Origin: Verrucomicrobiota bacterium
GTDB taxonomy: Bacteria > Verrucomicrobiota > Verrucomicrobiia > Limisphaerales > JAEYXS01
Length of the DNA: 64,000 bases
NCBI GenBank assembly: GCA_023431185.1
Contig: JAEYXS010000112.1
Span: forward strand, 1-64,000
Direction: 5' to 3'
Every line of letters begins with the position of its first letter. Position 1 is the stretch's first letter. The notes below the pieces were generated by a model that saw only the letters and a program-made list of their open reading frames with translations, was not told the DNA's origin and did no database searches. This document shows, one piece after another, positions 23,898-32,715 of the stretch. Made by a program: the position numbers and the translations under genes.

Positions 23898-23936
23898 AAC
23901 CGGGCAGTGGCAACACTGCCCGGTTTTAATTTTTGA
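23898..23936 (+). terminator. intrinsic terminator of nrdJ
   Basis: CCGGGCAGTG-GCAA-CACTGCCCGG, a perfect 10-bp stem with a 4-base loop, extended by AA/TT, followed by TTTTAATTTTT. It starts 27 bases after the nrdJ stop. Confidence 0.92.
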
Positions 23937-23981
23937 TAACGAGAACCCGTTCCGTTCAGAAGTAGCCCCTGCTAAAGCCAC

Positions 23982-24908
23982 TTATGCTTTGATGCGTTCG
24001 GCCAATTGCTCCCACACCGTTTCAAATGCCACTGAATCCAAGCTGGTCCCTGCGTAAATCACTTTCACCCTCTCACTGCGTGGCCCCCAAACCTGCTGAT
24101 TTGACGCCCCCCACAATAACACACCGGGAAGGCCCAATGCTGCCGCCAGATGGCTGATGCCTGAATCATGACCCAGATAAAAATCGCAACACTGCAATGC
24201 TTGGGCAACCGAAGTCAGAGGAGTATTGCGCAATATCATCCCCCGCTCGACCGGCAATAATTTCTGGATGGCTTCGAGCTTTTGTCCATCCGCTTCACCG
24301 CCGACCACAAGTAGTTTCAAAGCAGTCTCCGCAAGCAACTTCTGGATAAGTGCCAGCCAGGAGGTCAAAGGCCAGTTCTTTCGCTCACTGCCGCTGCCGG
24401 GATGCAAGGCGAGCCATTTTTCAACGGTTGCCTTGGGCAGGATTTCGGACTGCTTCAGTTTAAGTTTTGGAACAGCATCCGGGTTGAAAATAGCCAGCCT
24501 TTCCAATGGCTTGAGCAGGGCTTCCGTAGCATGGACCGGCTGGGTCTCATCCGGGCGATGCGGGCCTTGGATATATTGCGCTTCGCAGACGCGCTTGATG
24601 TTGCTCTGGAGATGTTCGTCCGGATCGTAGAGATAACTGATGACGACCGCGCACTGGTTGAAGTACGTGGACCAGTCCTTGTCCAGATCACCCTTCCCTG
24701 CGAAGAAACCGGCAAACTGACGGCTCTCGATAGAACGGTAGCCATGCACCAAGCCACCCTCCAAAGCAAGCTGCGCCACACCGGAGTAAGCCACTGTTTC
24801 CAATCGCGCCTCGGGAAACATTTCCCGCAAGGAGGCGAATACCGGCAAGGTGACGATGAAATCGCCGATCGCACCACCACGAATGACGAGTATCTGATTG
24901 CGCGGCAT
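23982..24908 (-). CDS. glycosyltransferase family 9 (heptosyltransferase-like), 308 aa
   Basis: The N-terminus ILVIRGGAIGDFIVTLPVFASLREMFP is the GT9 signature. HPGSGSERKNWP in the middle and GHDSGISHLAAALGLP near the C-terminus are the nucleotide-sugar-binding blocks. Family members add ADP-heptose or related sugars to the LPS core in the cytoplasm. It is third in a minus-strand operon after miaB and a membrane protein (gap 10 bases). The acceptor sugar cannot be read from sequence. Confidence 0.88.
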   Translation of the reverse strand: MPRNQILVIRGGAIGDFIVTLPVFASLREMFPEARLETVAYSGVAQLALEGGLVHGYRSIESRQFAGFFAGKGDLDKDWSTYFNQCAVVISYLYDPDEHLQSNIKRVCEAQYIQGPHRPDETQPVHATEALLKPLERLAIFNPDAVPKLKLKQSEILPKATVEKWLALHPGSGSERKNWPLTSWLALIQKLLAETALKLLVVGGEADGQKLEAIQKLLPVERGMILRNTPLTSVAQALQCCDFYLGHDSGISHLAAALGLPGVLLWGASNQQVWGPRSERVKVIYAGTSLDSVAFETVWEQLAERIKA

Positions 24909-24918
24909 GGGTCAGCAC

Positions 24919-25461
24919 CTACTTGAACACCACCACACCAAGCACCACGAGCAGGAGGGCGAAAGCCAGCCGGATACCGCTCAGCATCTTCAGCCGTGAT
25001 TCCGTCGCGGTGCCCCATTGGATCAAATCACGCGCGCGCCAAGGGGAGATGGTGAGCCACATGCCACCCAGCACCATCAAGTATGCCCAAGAAATCAGGA
25101 CCAGACGCCAGTCGGACTCGTGCCAGCGGGCGGTATCCACGATCGTCTTGGCCAGCAGCATCATGAGAATGGCCAAACCACGGATGGCGAGAAAATCTGA
25201 GACATAGAGGCAAGTGCCGATGCCAATGGCTCCGAAGGCAAACATCAGACCGCGTTTGATGGTCGCGAAGTCCGCGATCTCCTCCGCGTTCACATTGTAG
25301 AGGAACCAGCCCGTGGCCAACGCCATAAGCAGATAACCCCACATGATGGAGCGCGGGAAAGCGCGGGCACTAGCCGTGAAGCCTTTGGGGTTCGCCAAGG
25401 CATAGATCTGCGGCAAGGCCATTCCAACGCCCAACAGAATCGACAGTGTGGAAAGTTTCAT
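24919..25461 (-). CDS. multi-pass membrane protein of unknown function, 180 aa
   Basis: Five to six hydrophobic segments (STLSILLGVGMALPQIYAL, IMWGYLLMALATGWFLYNV, GLMFAFGAIGIGTCLYV, FLAIRGLAILMMLLAKTIV, VLISWAYLMVLGGMWL, LAFALLLVVLGVVVF). No family recognised and no charged active-site motif is visible. It lies 3 bases after miaB and 10 before the GT9 gene, so it is part of that operon. Confidence 0.8.
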   Translation of the reverse strand: MKLSTLSILLGVGMALPQIYALANPKGFTASARAFPRSIMWGYLLMALATGWFLYNVNAEEIADFATIKRGLMFAFGAIGIGTCLYVSDFLAIRGLAILMMLLAKTIVDTARWHESDWRLVLISWAYLMVLGGMWLTISPWRARDLIQWGTATESRLKMLSGIRLAFALLLVVLGVVVFK

Positions 25462-25464
25462 CCC

Positions 25465-26826
25465 TTATTCGTCCAGATTGATGATGGCAGGGTTGCCGTA
25501 AAGCGTGAACAGGCCGCTGCGCTCGATCTTAACATCCATAAGCTGGCCGATATGGCGCTGGTCCCCCTCGAAAATCACAATGCGGTTGTTCCGCGTGCGT
25601 CCTTCCAAAGTGGCGGCATTGCGACGGCTCGGCCCAAGCACCAGGATCTGCTCCGTGCGCCCGACATACTCCGCGTAGCGCGCCGCACCGATCTCATTCA
25701 CCAAGTTCAGCAACCGCGCGTGACGACCCTCGATGACATCCTCAGATAACTGATCCGGCATCGCCGCTGCGGGCGTGTCCTTGCGCTGGGAATACTTGAA
25801 GCAATAGGCGTTATCGAACTGCGCCTCGCGGACGGCTGACATCGTCTCCTGGAAATCCTCTTCCGTCTCACCCGGAAAACCCACGATGATGTCCGTGGTG
25901 ATACCCATCTCAGGATTAACTTTGCGCAACTTCTTCAAGATGGTCAGGAAGCGCTCGCGGGTATAGCCCCGATGCATCAGCTTCAGCACGCGGTCACTGC
26001 CGCTCTGCAAAGGAATATGCGCACTCTCCACCAGCTTGGGCAGACGGCCATAAGCTTCGACCAAGTCATCACCATACCCTTTTGGATGCGGTGAGGTGAA
26101 GCGGATGCGATCCAGTCCTTCGATCTCATGTACCGCCTCGATGAGCTGCACGAAAGCGCTCTTGCCGTCCTTCACCGGATAATCGCGCTTGCCATAGCTC
26201 GTCACGATCTGCCCGAGCAATGTGATTTCCTTCGCACCACGAGCCACGAGTTCACGGCACTCGGCGACGATGTCCGGGATCGTCCGGCTGCGCTCCATGC
26301 CGCGTGTGTAAGGCACGATGCAGAAGGTGCAGTATTGGTTGCAGCCCTGCATGATGCTCACGAAAGACATCACCTGCTTGTCATCCGTATTCCCCGCCAG
26401 GATATGCTCGCGGATGGTCGCCTCACTGCCCTTCTCTGCTTCCCTATCCACGACCTTCTCCCGGCGACCCGCCAACAGATCATCGATATATTCAGCGGCA
26501 CGATGAAACTTTTGGGTGCCCAGCACGAGGTCCACATCAGGCAGGCGGTCGATGAGTTCCTTGCCGCGGCTTTGCGCCATACACCCCATGAAGCCGAGCA
26601 CCACATTCGCATTCCGACGGCGCGTCTCGGCCACGACGTTGTGCATCTTGCCGATGGCCTTTTGCTCTGCTTGATCGCGCACGCTGCAGGTGTTCAGCAA
26701 AATGACATCCGCCACGGATTCGGAGGGGGCCAAGGTATAGCCCTTCGCCACGAGCTGGGCTGCGACTGCTTCGCTGTCCCGCTCGTTCATCTGGCAACCG
26801 TAAGTCTTGATGAACACACTCGGCAT
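25465..26826 (-). CDS. miaB: tRNA-2-methylthio-N6-dimethylallyladenosine synthase
   Basis: It methylthiolates i6A37 in tRNAs reading UNN codons, using two [4Fe-4S] clusters and SAM. ATG 26826 (MPSVFIKTYGCQMNERDSE) is the conserved start; the longer frame adds 43 residues without family character. Cluster-binding cysteines of the N-terminal domain are in YGCQMN, LNTCSVRD and GFMGCMAQS. The radical-SAM motif is GCNQYCTFCIVPYTRG. The TRAM domain is at the C-terminus (VGRTEQILVLGPSRRN onward). Length 453 aa is normal. First gene of a three-gene operon. Confidence 0.95.
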   Translation of the reverse strand: MPSVFIKTYGCQMNERDSEAVAAQLVAKGYTLAPSESVADVILLNTCSVRDQAEQKAIGKMHNVVAETRRRNANVVLGFMGCMAQSRGKELIDRLPDVDLVLGTQKFHRAAEYIDDLLAGRREKVVDREAEKGSEATIREHILAGNTDDKQVMSFVSIMQGCNQYCTFCIVPYTRGMERSRTIPDIVAECRELVARGAKEITLLGQIVTSYGKRDYPVKDGKSAFVQLIEAVHEIEGLDRIRFTSPHPKGYGDDLVEAYGRLPKLVESAHIPLQSGSDRVLKLMHRGYTRERFLTILKKLRKVNPEMGITTDIIVGFPGETEEDFQETMSAVREAQFDNAYCFKYSQRKDTPAAAMPDQLSEDVIEGRHARLLNLVNEIGAARYAEYVGRTEQILVLGPSRRNAATLEGRTRNNRIVIFEGDQRHIGQLMDVKIERSGLFTLYGNPAIINLDE

Positions 26827-26907
26827 AAATACAACCGTAAAACTAGAGCGCGGTAAGGTAAGCGAGCCGGAGGCGGCTGAAAAGGGGTTATTTGTTGGGA
26901 ATGATTG

Positions 26908-26983
26908 AAACCGTTGAATCGCTAAAACCGTTGAAACGGAGCATGATGCAATCATTTAACTATTTAACCCTTTTAACGGTTTT
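26908..26983. promoter_or_regulatory. repeated AAACCGTTGAA boxes between miaB and the symporter operon
   Basis: Two direct copies of AAACCGTTGAA (26908-26918 and 26925-26935) and one inverted copy AACGGTTT (26975-26982). Between them is ATGATGCAATCAT (5-bp arms). The element lies in the divergent gap, 80-160 bases from both starts. Confidence 0.45.
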
Positions 26984-27043
26984 CTCGAATCTCACCAACT
27001 CCACCGTTGCCCTCCCTAGGGCAAATTGGGTAAAACGCTGGCC

Positions 27044-27364
27044 ATGTCATCCCCGTCTGGCGAAAAGCCTAGTGAAAAATTTGATATGCACAGCGAGTCG
27101 TTCCTGCACGAGCTGATGCGTAAACAGTTGAAATTGTCCATCGCCTGCGCGGCGACGTTCATGATCGCGCTGCTCGGTTTGCCGCTCCTGAACTATTTCG
27201 CGCCCGAGTTCATGGCCAAGCGTATCTTCGGCTTCACGCTGAGCTGGTTCATTCTCGGCATCGCCTTCTTCCCTTACGTGTGGGTCATCTCCTTTTACTT
27301 CATCAAGCGGTCGATGGCGCTTGAAGAAGAGGAAGTGAAAAGTGTGAAAGGAGACGAGAAATAA
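27044..27364 (+). CDS. DUF485 family membrane protein, 106 aa
   Basis: It has two membrane helices: LSIACAATFMIALLGLPLLNYF and LSWFILGIAFFPYVWVISFYFI. This is the DUF485 (YjcH) layout, nearly always encoded before an acetate-type sodium symporter, as here, where its stop TAA overlaps the ATG of the symporter (TAATG). ATG 27044 is preferred over the TTG at 27026; ATG 27092 is a further option. It probably supports the transporter; its precise role is not known. Confidence 0.85.
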   Translation: MSSPSGEKPSEKFDMHSESFLHELMRKQLKLSIACAATFMIALLGLPLLNYFAPEFMAKRIFGFTLSWFILGIAFFPYVWVISFYFIKRSMALEEEEVKSVKGDEK

Positions 27365-29202
27365 TGTTCCCCTTCTTTCTTGCCGCCGTCGATCCGTGGA
27401 TTCTCGCGTTCAGCGCCATCACGGTCGCCGTAACCATCTGGATGGGTTTCCGCTCAGCCAAGACTTCCAAGACAGCTTCTGACTTCTTCGTCGCTGGTCG
27501 TTCTGTCAGCGTGGGCTGGAATGCCTCCGCCATCTCAGGTGAATACCTCAGCGCGGCCAGCTTCATGGGTATCGCGGGCATGGTGATGTCCTCGGGCTAT
27601 GATGCGTTGTGGTATCCGGTGTGTTATGCGTGCGGCTATCTGTTCTTGCTGCTGTTCATAGCCGGACCATTGCGTCGCTTCGGCGCCTACACGATTCCCG
27701 ACTTTGCGGAAGGCAGGTTTGATTCTCCGCTGTTCCGTAAGATCGCCGTGGTGTTCGTGCTCTTCATCGGCTTCTTCTACACGATGCCGCAGATGAAGGG
27801 CGCTGGCGTAACGCTCTCTTACATCTTCCCCGGCCTGCCCTACTGGGTTGGCGTGGCCGTCGTCGGTGCAGTAATCACCCTGAACGTGGCCTTGGGTGGC
27901 ATGAAGGGCATCACACTCGTGCAAGCCTTCCAATATTGGGCCAAGATGTTCGCCATCTCCGTGCCAATCTTTGTGCTCATGGCGGTTTACGGACACTACG
28001 GCCGACACATCGGCAGCAATGATATTGCTCAAATGCCGCCCGGCGCGCTGTATCAGAATAAGGGAGCAACGACCAACGCCATCGTACCTTTCATCACCGA
28101 GGCTGAACGCAAAACACTTCCAGCCAAAGCACCAGCGGACAGCGAATGGATTTCCCCCTTTGGTCCGCTGACGTCCAAGGCGGTCAAAGCTACTGCCGCC
28201 AAGATGCCCGAAGAAGAGAAGAAAGCTTATCTGGAGAAGAACCAGAAACCCTTCTCCCTCCTCTACACATATTCTCTCATCATCGCCATCGTTTGCGGCA
28301 CCGCCGGGTTGCCGCACATTCTGGTCCGTTTCTACACCAATCCAGACGGGGTTGCGGCGAAGAAGACGACCATGTGGGTGATGATCCTTATCGGCGTCTT
28401 CTACGTGTTCCCGCCAGTGTTCGGGGCCATGGGCCGAAATCTTTTACCTGAACTCTATGAAGGCATCGGCTCCAAGGGCACTGACAAGATCGTCTTGGAA
28501 TTGCCCATGATCATCTCGGCCAAGTATGGCGTGATGGGCTCCATCCTCAGCGGCATCACTTGCGCCGGTGCATTTGCAGCCTTCATGTCCACCTTCTCCG
28601 GTCTTTTGGTTTCCATGACCGGCGCTCTGGCCCACGATGTCTATGGCCGAATTCTGCGACCAAAATCCTCGGCTGATGAGCGCATGAAGATGTTCAAGTA
28701 CTGCGCCGTGCTGATTGGTGGCGTCGCGGTCATCCTCGGTTGTTTCGTGGAACCGTTGGAGATCAACTTTATGGTCGGCCAAGCCTTTGCCATCGCCGCC
28801 GCCAGCTACTTCCCGCTCCTGTTCATGAGCGTTTGGTGGCGCGGCCTGACGATGAAAGGCGCTGCCGCTGGCATGTTGATCGGTGGTTGCACTGCCATGA
28901 TCGCCATCTCCCTCACTAGCTTCAGCGCCTTGGCAGTGGCTCCGGGTAAAACGGGTGAGATGTTTGCCATGTTCAAGGGACTCAATGAATTCTGGCTGGC
29001 TAATCCTCTGCTTCGCATTCTCTGCGAGCAACCGGCCATCTGGGCGGTGCCGCTGGCGATCATCCTGATGATTGTCATCTCCAAGGCTACGTCCAAGGAC
29101 ATCCCGGCAGACATCCGCATGAAGATGCTGGTGCTGCACGCCCCGGAGAAACTCGGCTTGAAACAGGAATACATCCAAGAACATCAAGGCCCGGCGCACT
29201 AA
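27364..29202 (+). CDS. sodium:solute symporter, acetate/organic-acid type, 612 aa
   Basis: Inner-membrane symporter of the SSS family, with about 13 helices. SEWISPFGPLTSK and neighbouring residues form a large non-membrane loop (about 220-300), as in longer ActP-like members. The blocks FFVAGRSVSVGWNASAISGEY, SAASFMGIAGMV, GTAGLPHILVRFYT and FAAFMSTFSGLLVSMTGALAHDVYG match the ActP subfamily. The pairing with DUF485 supports uptake of acetate or a short organic acid with Na+. The exact substrate is inferred. Confidence 0.9.
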   Translation: MFPFFLAAVDPWILAFSAITVAVTIWMGFRSAKTSKTASDFFVAGRSVSVGWNASAISGEYLSAASFMGIAGMVMSSGYDALWYPVCYACGYLFLLLFIAGPLRRFGAYTIPDFAEGRFDSPLFRKIAVVFVLFIGFFYTMPQMKGAGVTLSYIFPGLPYWVGVAVVGAVITLNVALGGMKGITLVQAFQYWAKMFAISVPIFVLMAVYGHYGRHIGSNDIAQMPPGALYQNKGATTNAIVPFITEAERKTLPAKAPADSEWISPFGPLTSKAVKATAAKMPEEEKKAYLEKNQKPFSLLYTYSLIIAIVCGTAGLPHILVRFYTNPDGVAAKKTTMWVMILIGVFYVFPPVFGAMGRNLLPELYEGIGSKGTDKIVLELPMIISAKYGVMGSILSGITCAGAFAAFMSTFSGLLVSMTGALAHDVYGRILRPKSSADERMKMFKYCAVLIGGVAVILGCFVEPLEINFMVGQAFAIAAASYFPLLFMSVWWRGLTMKGAAAGMLIGGCTAMIAISLTSFSALAVAPGKTGEMFAMFKGLNEFWLANPLLRILCEQPAIWAVPLAIILMIVISKATSKDIPADIRMKMLVLHAPEKLGLKQEYIQEHQGPAH

Positions 29203-29250
29203 CCAGGTGCGAGGGCTGAGGGACTAAAAATCGGACAACTGCTTTGATTT

Positions 29251-29535
29251 ATGGAACAGCAACAGGATGGCGAACCCCAAGAACCGACCTTGCGGGAAGA
29301 GTTCCGGATCTGGTTCCGGAACACTCCTCGAGTCTGGCTGATTGTGATCGCCTTACTGCTGCTCTCCGGGCCGCTCAGCGGCCTGGTAGGCATGGCGTTC
29401 TCCCTGACACTTCTGCTGGCCTTGGCAGTCCTGTTTCTGCTGGTGCTTCCAGCCCCGATCGGCGCAGCAGCGGGAAGCCTGACTGGCAAAACCTGCCGTT
29501 GGTGCCGCCAACAGGCTGCGTCCCGACGGCGCTAA
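29251..29535 (+). CDS. small membrane protein, 94 aa
   Basis: A charged N-terminus (about 30 residues) is followed by two hydrophobic stretches (VWLIVIALLLLSGPLSGLVG and MAFSLTLLLALAVLFLLVLP), then a basic tail with CRWC. No family recognised. It is 48 bases after the symporter and may be cotranscribed. Confidence 0.6.
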   Translation: MEQQQDGEPQEPTLREEFRIWFRNTPRVWLIVIALLLLSGPLSGLVGMAFSLTLLLALAVLFLLVLPAPIGAAAGSLTGKTCRWCRQQAASRRR

Positions 29536-29647
29536 AGACGGTCAAAGGCTGTTGACTCACTCCATCTCATCTTTATTCTGCCCGCCTCAACGTGCTTGCT
29601 AGGGCAGTGGATGCCCAGCCTAAGCCAATAGCCGATATTTTTTGCTT

Positions 29648-30961
29648 ATGCGTATTGTTGAAATGAAGGTCCATTCGATCGCGATCGCCGACCCGCCGAT
29701 CCGCAGTTCCTATGGACTCCACGCCCCCTATGCTCTCCGCAACATCCTGGAACTGAAGAGTGATGACGGCATCACCGGTGTTGCCGAAACTTACGGTGGC
29801 GAAGCTCCAGCCAAGGCGCTGGAAGAAATCCGCTCACAGATCATCGGCGCGAACCCCTATCGTTTGCTGGGCTTCCTCAACCCCATGATCGAAGGTCAGC
29901 CAAAGAGTGATAGCAGCTTGGAGCGTTCGCAGACTTATTTAGTTCCCGGTGAGAATCCGTTGGACGCTACCGCTCGTACCTTTGCCGCAGTAGAGACAGC
30001 TTGCTTGGACCTTATCGGCAAGACCGTAGGCCAGCCCGTGTGCGACCTCATCGGCGGCCGCGTGCGCGATGAAGTCCCCTTCTCTGCCTATCCTTTCTAT
30101 AAGCACAAAGGCGGCGGTGGCGAAGGCGACGACGCTCGCGAAGACGAGTATGGCGAAGCCCTCTCGCCGGAAGGCATCGTGAAGCAAGTGCGTCAGATGC
30201 GCGCTCAATACGGCTTTGGCTCCATCAAGTTCAAGGCGGGCGTGCTGCCGCCTGAAGTGGAAATCGAGACCATCAAAGCGCTCTATCGCGACTTGGGCCC
30301 GACAGTGCCGTTGCGCATCGATCCGAATTGCGCCTGGTCGGTGGACACCTCAGTGAAAGTCGGCTTGGCTCTGGCTGAAGAGCTGGGGCGTGGTGGCTAT
30401 CTTGAAGATCCGACGGCTTCCATTGCCGGCATGGGTGAGGTGCGTAAGCGCCTCCTCGCTGCCGGCGTGGATACTCCGCTGGCTAGCAATGTCGCCGTGA
30501 CCAGCTTCGCAGACATCCCTGAATCCGTGAAGCATGATGCCGTGCAGATCATTCTCTGCGACCATCATTATTGGGGTGGCATGCGTCAGGTACAGCACCT
30601 GGCGAAGATATCCAAGACCTTCGGCATCGGCCTCTCGATGCACTCGAACAGTCATCTCGGCATCTCCATGCTGGCGATGACCCATGTGGCCGCCGCTACA
30701 CCACATCTCACCTACGCATGCGATACCCACTATCCGTGGTCGCAATTGAAGGACGAGATCGTCGTGGGTGGCCGCGTGCCGATCGTGAACGGCTGCGTGA
30801 AGATCCCGGACAAGCCCGGCCTTGGCATAGAACTCGATTACGACGCCCTTGCCCGAGGCGTGGAACGCTACAAAAAGTGCCCGTATCGCAAGCGCGATGA
30901 TGAAGCCGAAATGCGCAAACATGTGGACCCTACGTGGACCCGTCAACTGCCCCGCTGGTAA
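29648..30961 (+). CDS. gudD: enolase-superfamily dehydratase, glucarate dehydratase-like, 437 aa
   Basis: Expected to dehydrate D-glucarate (or galactarate) to 5-dehydro-4-deoxyglucarate. The N-terminal capping domain contains DDGITGVAETYGGEAPAKALEE. Catalytic Lys is in IKFKAGV (K-x-K motif), metal ligands in LRIDPNCAWS and YLEDP, and the catalytic His-Asp region in CDHHYWGGMRQV and GLSMHSNSHLGIS. ATG 29648 is used; the TTG six bases earlier is not needed. The next gene encodes the enzyme that takes its product, which supports the substrate call. Galactarate specificity cannot be excluded. Confidence 0.88.
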   Translation: MRIVEMKVHSIAIADPPIRSSYGLHAPYALRNILELKSDDGITGVAETYGGEAPAKALEEIRSQIIGANPYRLLGFLNPMIEGQPKSDSSLERSQTYLVPGENPLDATARTFAAVETACLDLIGKTVGQPVCDLIGGRVRDEVPFSAYPFYKHKGGGGEGDDAREDEYGEALSPEGIVKQVRQMRAQYGFGSIKFKAGVLPPEVEIETIKALYRDLGPTVPLRIDPNCAWSVDTSVKVGLALAEELGRGGYLEDPTASIAGMGEVRKRLLAAGVDTPLASNVAVTSFADIPESVKHDAVQIILCDHHYWGGMRQVQHLAKISKTFGIGLSMHSNSHLGISMLAMTHVAAATPHLTYACDTHYPWSQLKDEIVVGGRVPIVNGCVKIPDKPGLGIELDYDALARGVERYKKCPYRKRDDEAEMRKHVDPTWTRQLPRW

Positions 30962-30987
30962 TCAATTTTAACCCTTTAAGAAATCGT

Positions 30988-31902
30988 ATGCCTCTTAAGC
31001 CTGCTGAACTTCGTGAGAAACTCTCGAGCGGCGTGATCTCCTTTCCGGTGACTCCGTTCAAAAAGAACCTGGGATTGGACATCGCCGGTCACCGCAAGAA
31101 TGTCCGCTTCATCATGAAGCACAAAGTCGCGGCGGTTGTCGCGCCTGCTGGCACGGGTGAAATGTATTCCCTCTCGCCTGAAGAACATCTGGAAGTGGTG
31201 AAAGCGACTTTGGAAGAAGTGAACGGTCGCGTGCCTGTGTTGACCGGCGTGGGCTTCAACTATCCCATCGCCCTCCAACTCACCAAGCAATCGGCTGCCG
31301 CTGGCGTGGATGGCATCCTCGCGCTGCCGCCTTACTTCCCGCATGCGGATGAAGCTTCCCTCGCGGACTATTACAAAGCCATCGGCAAGGCCACTAAGCT
31401 CGGCTTCCTCGTTTACAGCCGTGACTGGGTGAACCCGGGTCCGAAGTTCGTCGAACAGCTCGCGGAGGACATTCCGAACTTGATCGCCTGGAAAGATGGC
31501 ACGGGTGACATCCGCAAGTATCAGATGATCCAACAACGCGTTGGCGATCGTCTGCTCTGGATCGGTGGCGCCGGTGATGACGCTGTGCCAGGCTATTACT
31601 CCATCGGCATCCGCACCTACACCTCCAGCATCGCGACCATTTCGCCGAAGCTCTCCATCATGCTCCATGAGGCTGCTGCCGCAGGACGTCGTGAAGAACT
31701 GGCGGAGTTGATGAGCAAGTATGTCATCCCGCTCTACGCCTTCCGCGCCCGGCGCAAGGGTTACGAAGTCTCCGCCATGAAATCCGCCATGGACCTCATC
31801 GGCCTGAACGGTGGCCCCTGCCGCCCGCCTTTGCCTGACCTGAAGCCGGAGGAAGTGACCGAGCTAGCCGGCCTGCTTAAGGCATGGAAATCGGTGCTGT
31901 GA
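30988..31902 (+). CDS. kdgD: 5-dehydro-4-deoxyglucarate dehydratase, 304 aa
   Basis: DapA-superfamily aldolase-type barrel that converts 5-dehydro-4-deoxyglucarate to 2,5-dioxopentanoate with loss of water and CO2. Start ATG 30988. The N-terminus VISFPVTPFKKN, the substrate block APAGTGEMYSLSPEEH, the Tyr in LVYSRDW and the Schiff-base Lys in LIAWKDGTGDIRKYQ are present. Its place 26 bases after the glucarate dehydratase gives two consecutive steps of sugar-acid breakdown. Confidence 0.92.
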   Translation: MPLKPAELREKLSSGVISFPVTPFKKNLGLDIAGHRKNVRFIMKHKVAAVVAPAGTGEMYSLSPEEHLEVVKATLEEVNGRVPVLTGVGFNYPIALQLTKQSAAAGVDGILALPPYFPHADEASLADYYKAIGKATKLGFLVYSRDWVNPGPKFVEQLAEDIPNLIAWKDGTGDIRKYQMIQQRVGDRLLWIGGAGDDAVPGYYSIGIRTYTSSIATISPKLSIMLHEAAAAGRREELAELMSKYVIPLYAFRARRKGYEVSAMKSAMDLIGLNGGPCRPPLPDLKPEEVTELAGLLKAWKSVL

Positions 31903-31920
31903 CTGTGCTAGCATGCCGCC

Positions 31921-32121
31921 ATGGCAGACGAATATCAGCGCGGCACCGACAATCAGTGGCTGGAACATTCGAATCAGGAACTGGCCGGGCTCGTCAAAAA
32001 GCGGGAACGGACCATCGGTTTGCTGAAGTTTTGCCTTATCGCTTTGGTGGTGGTGTTAGGCTGGGTGATTTTCAAATTCACCCGGCATGCCAGCATCCAG
32101 GAGCTATGGTCGTTCAAATGA
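31921..32121 (+). CDS. small single-pass membrane protein, 66 aa
   Basis: The N-terminal half is charged (DEYQRGTDNQWLEHSNQELAG, VKKRERTIG), and one helix LLKFCLIALVVVLGWVIFKF follows. The C-terminus is short and basic. No family recognised. It starts 18 bases after kdgD and stops 9 bases before the next gene. Confidence 0.55.
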   Translation: MADEYQRGTDNQWLEHSNQELAGLVKKRERTIGLLKFCLIALVVVLGWVIFKFTRHASIQELWSFK

Positions 32122-32130
32122 AATGATACG

Positions 32131-32709
32131 ATGAGCGATCAAGCTTTTCATAAAATCCTCTGCAGCCATTGTGCAGGCAAGATCGAGTTCCCGGCGGAAT
32201 ATGCCGGTCAAACGATTCCCTGTCCGCATTGCCAGACACTGGTCCTCCTGAAAGCGCCACCAGCAGATCCTGCTGCCGCCTACGAGTATCCTGCCCCGTC
32301 CACCTTGACGCCTGAAGATGTGGCCAAAGGACAAAAAGCTAAATGGAACATCATCTATGCCGCAGCCGTCTTGATCGGCATCAATCTGCTGTTGGGCGTG
32401 ATGTTTCTGTTCCGCACCAAATCCGGTGGCCCGCTGGAAGGAGTGCAGGTAACCACATGGAAGCTCGAACCCGGTGAATATCGGACTTTTTACCTGACTG
32501 GCACCATCTCAAATAGCACCTCCAAGGCCATCGCGAAGGCTCGGGTGGAATTTGATACCATCGACAATACCGGAGCCACTTCAGGGAAAGTATCAGCCGT
32601 GGTCAGCAATCTGGAACCCAATGGCGCTTTGGAGTTCTCCGTTCAAACTTCGGCCACTCAGGCTGTTTGGGATGCCAAAGTGTTGGGAGTTTTCAGCGAG
32701 AAAAACTGA
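32131..32709 (+). CDS. zinc-ribbon plus membrane-helix protein, 192 aa
   Basis: The N-terminus has two CxxC pairs (ILCSHCAGKIEFPAEYAGQ then IPCPHCQTLVLL), a treble-clef-like zinc ribbon. A single membrane helix (IIYAAAVLIGINLLLGVMFLF) follows. The C-terminal 90 residues form a beta-domain resembling FxLYD (FYLTGTISNSTSKAIAKARVEF). This N-ribbon/helix layout is common in uncharacterised Verrucomicrobia and Planctomycetes proteins. Confidence 0.75.
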   Translation: MSDQAFHKILCSHCAGKIEFPAEYAGQTIPCPHCQTLVLLKAPPADPAAAYEYPAPSTLTPEDVAKGQKAKWNIIYAAAVLIGINLLLGVMFLFRTKSGGPLEGVQVTTWKLEPGEYRTFYLTGTISNSTSKAIAKARVEFDTIDNTGATSGKVSAVVSNLEPNGALEFSVQTSATQAVWDAKVLGVFSEKN

Positions 32710-32715
32710 ACACCA

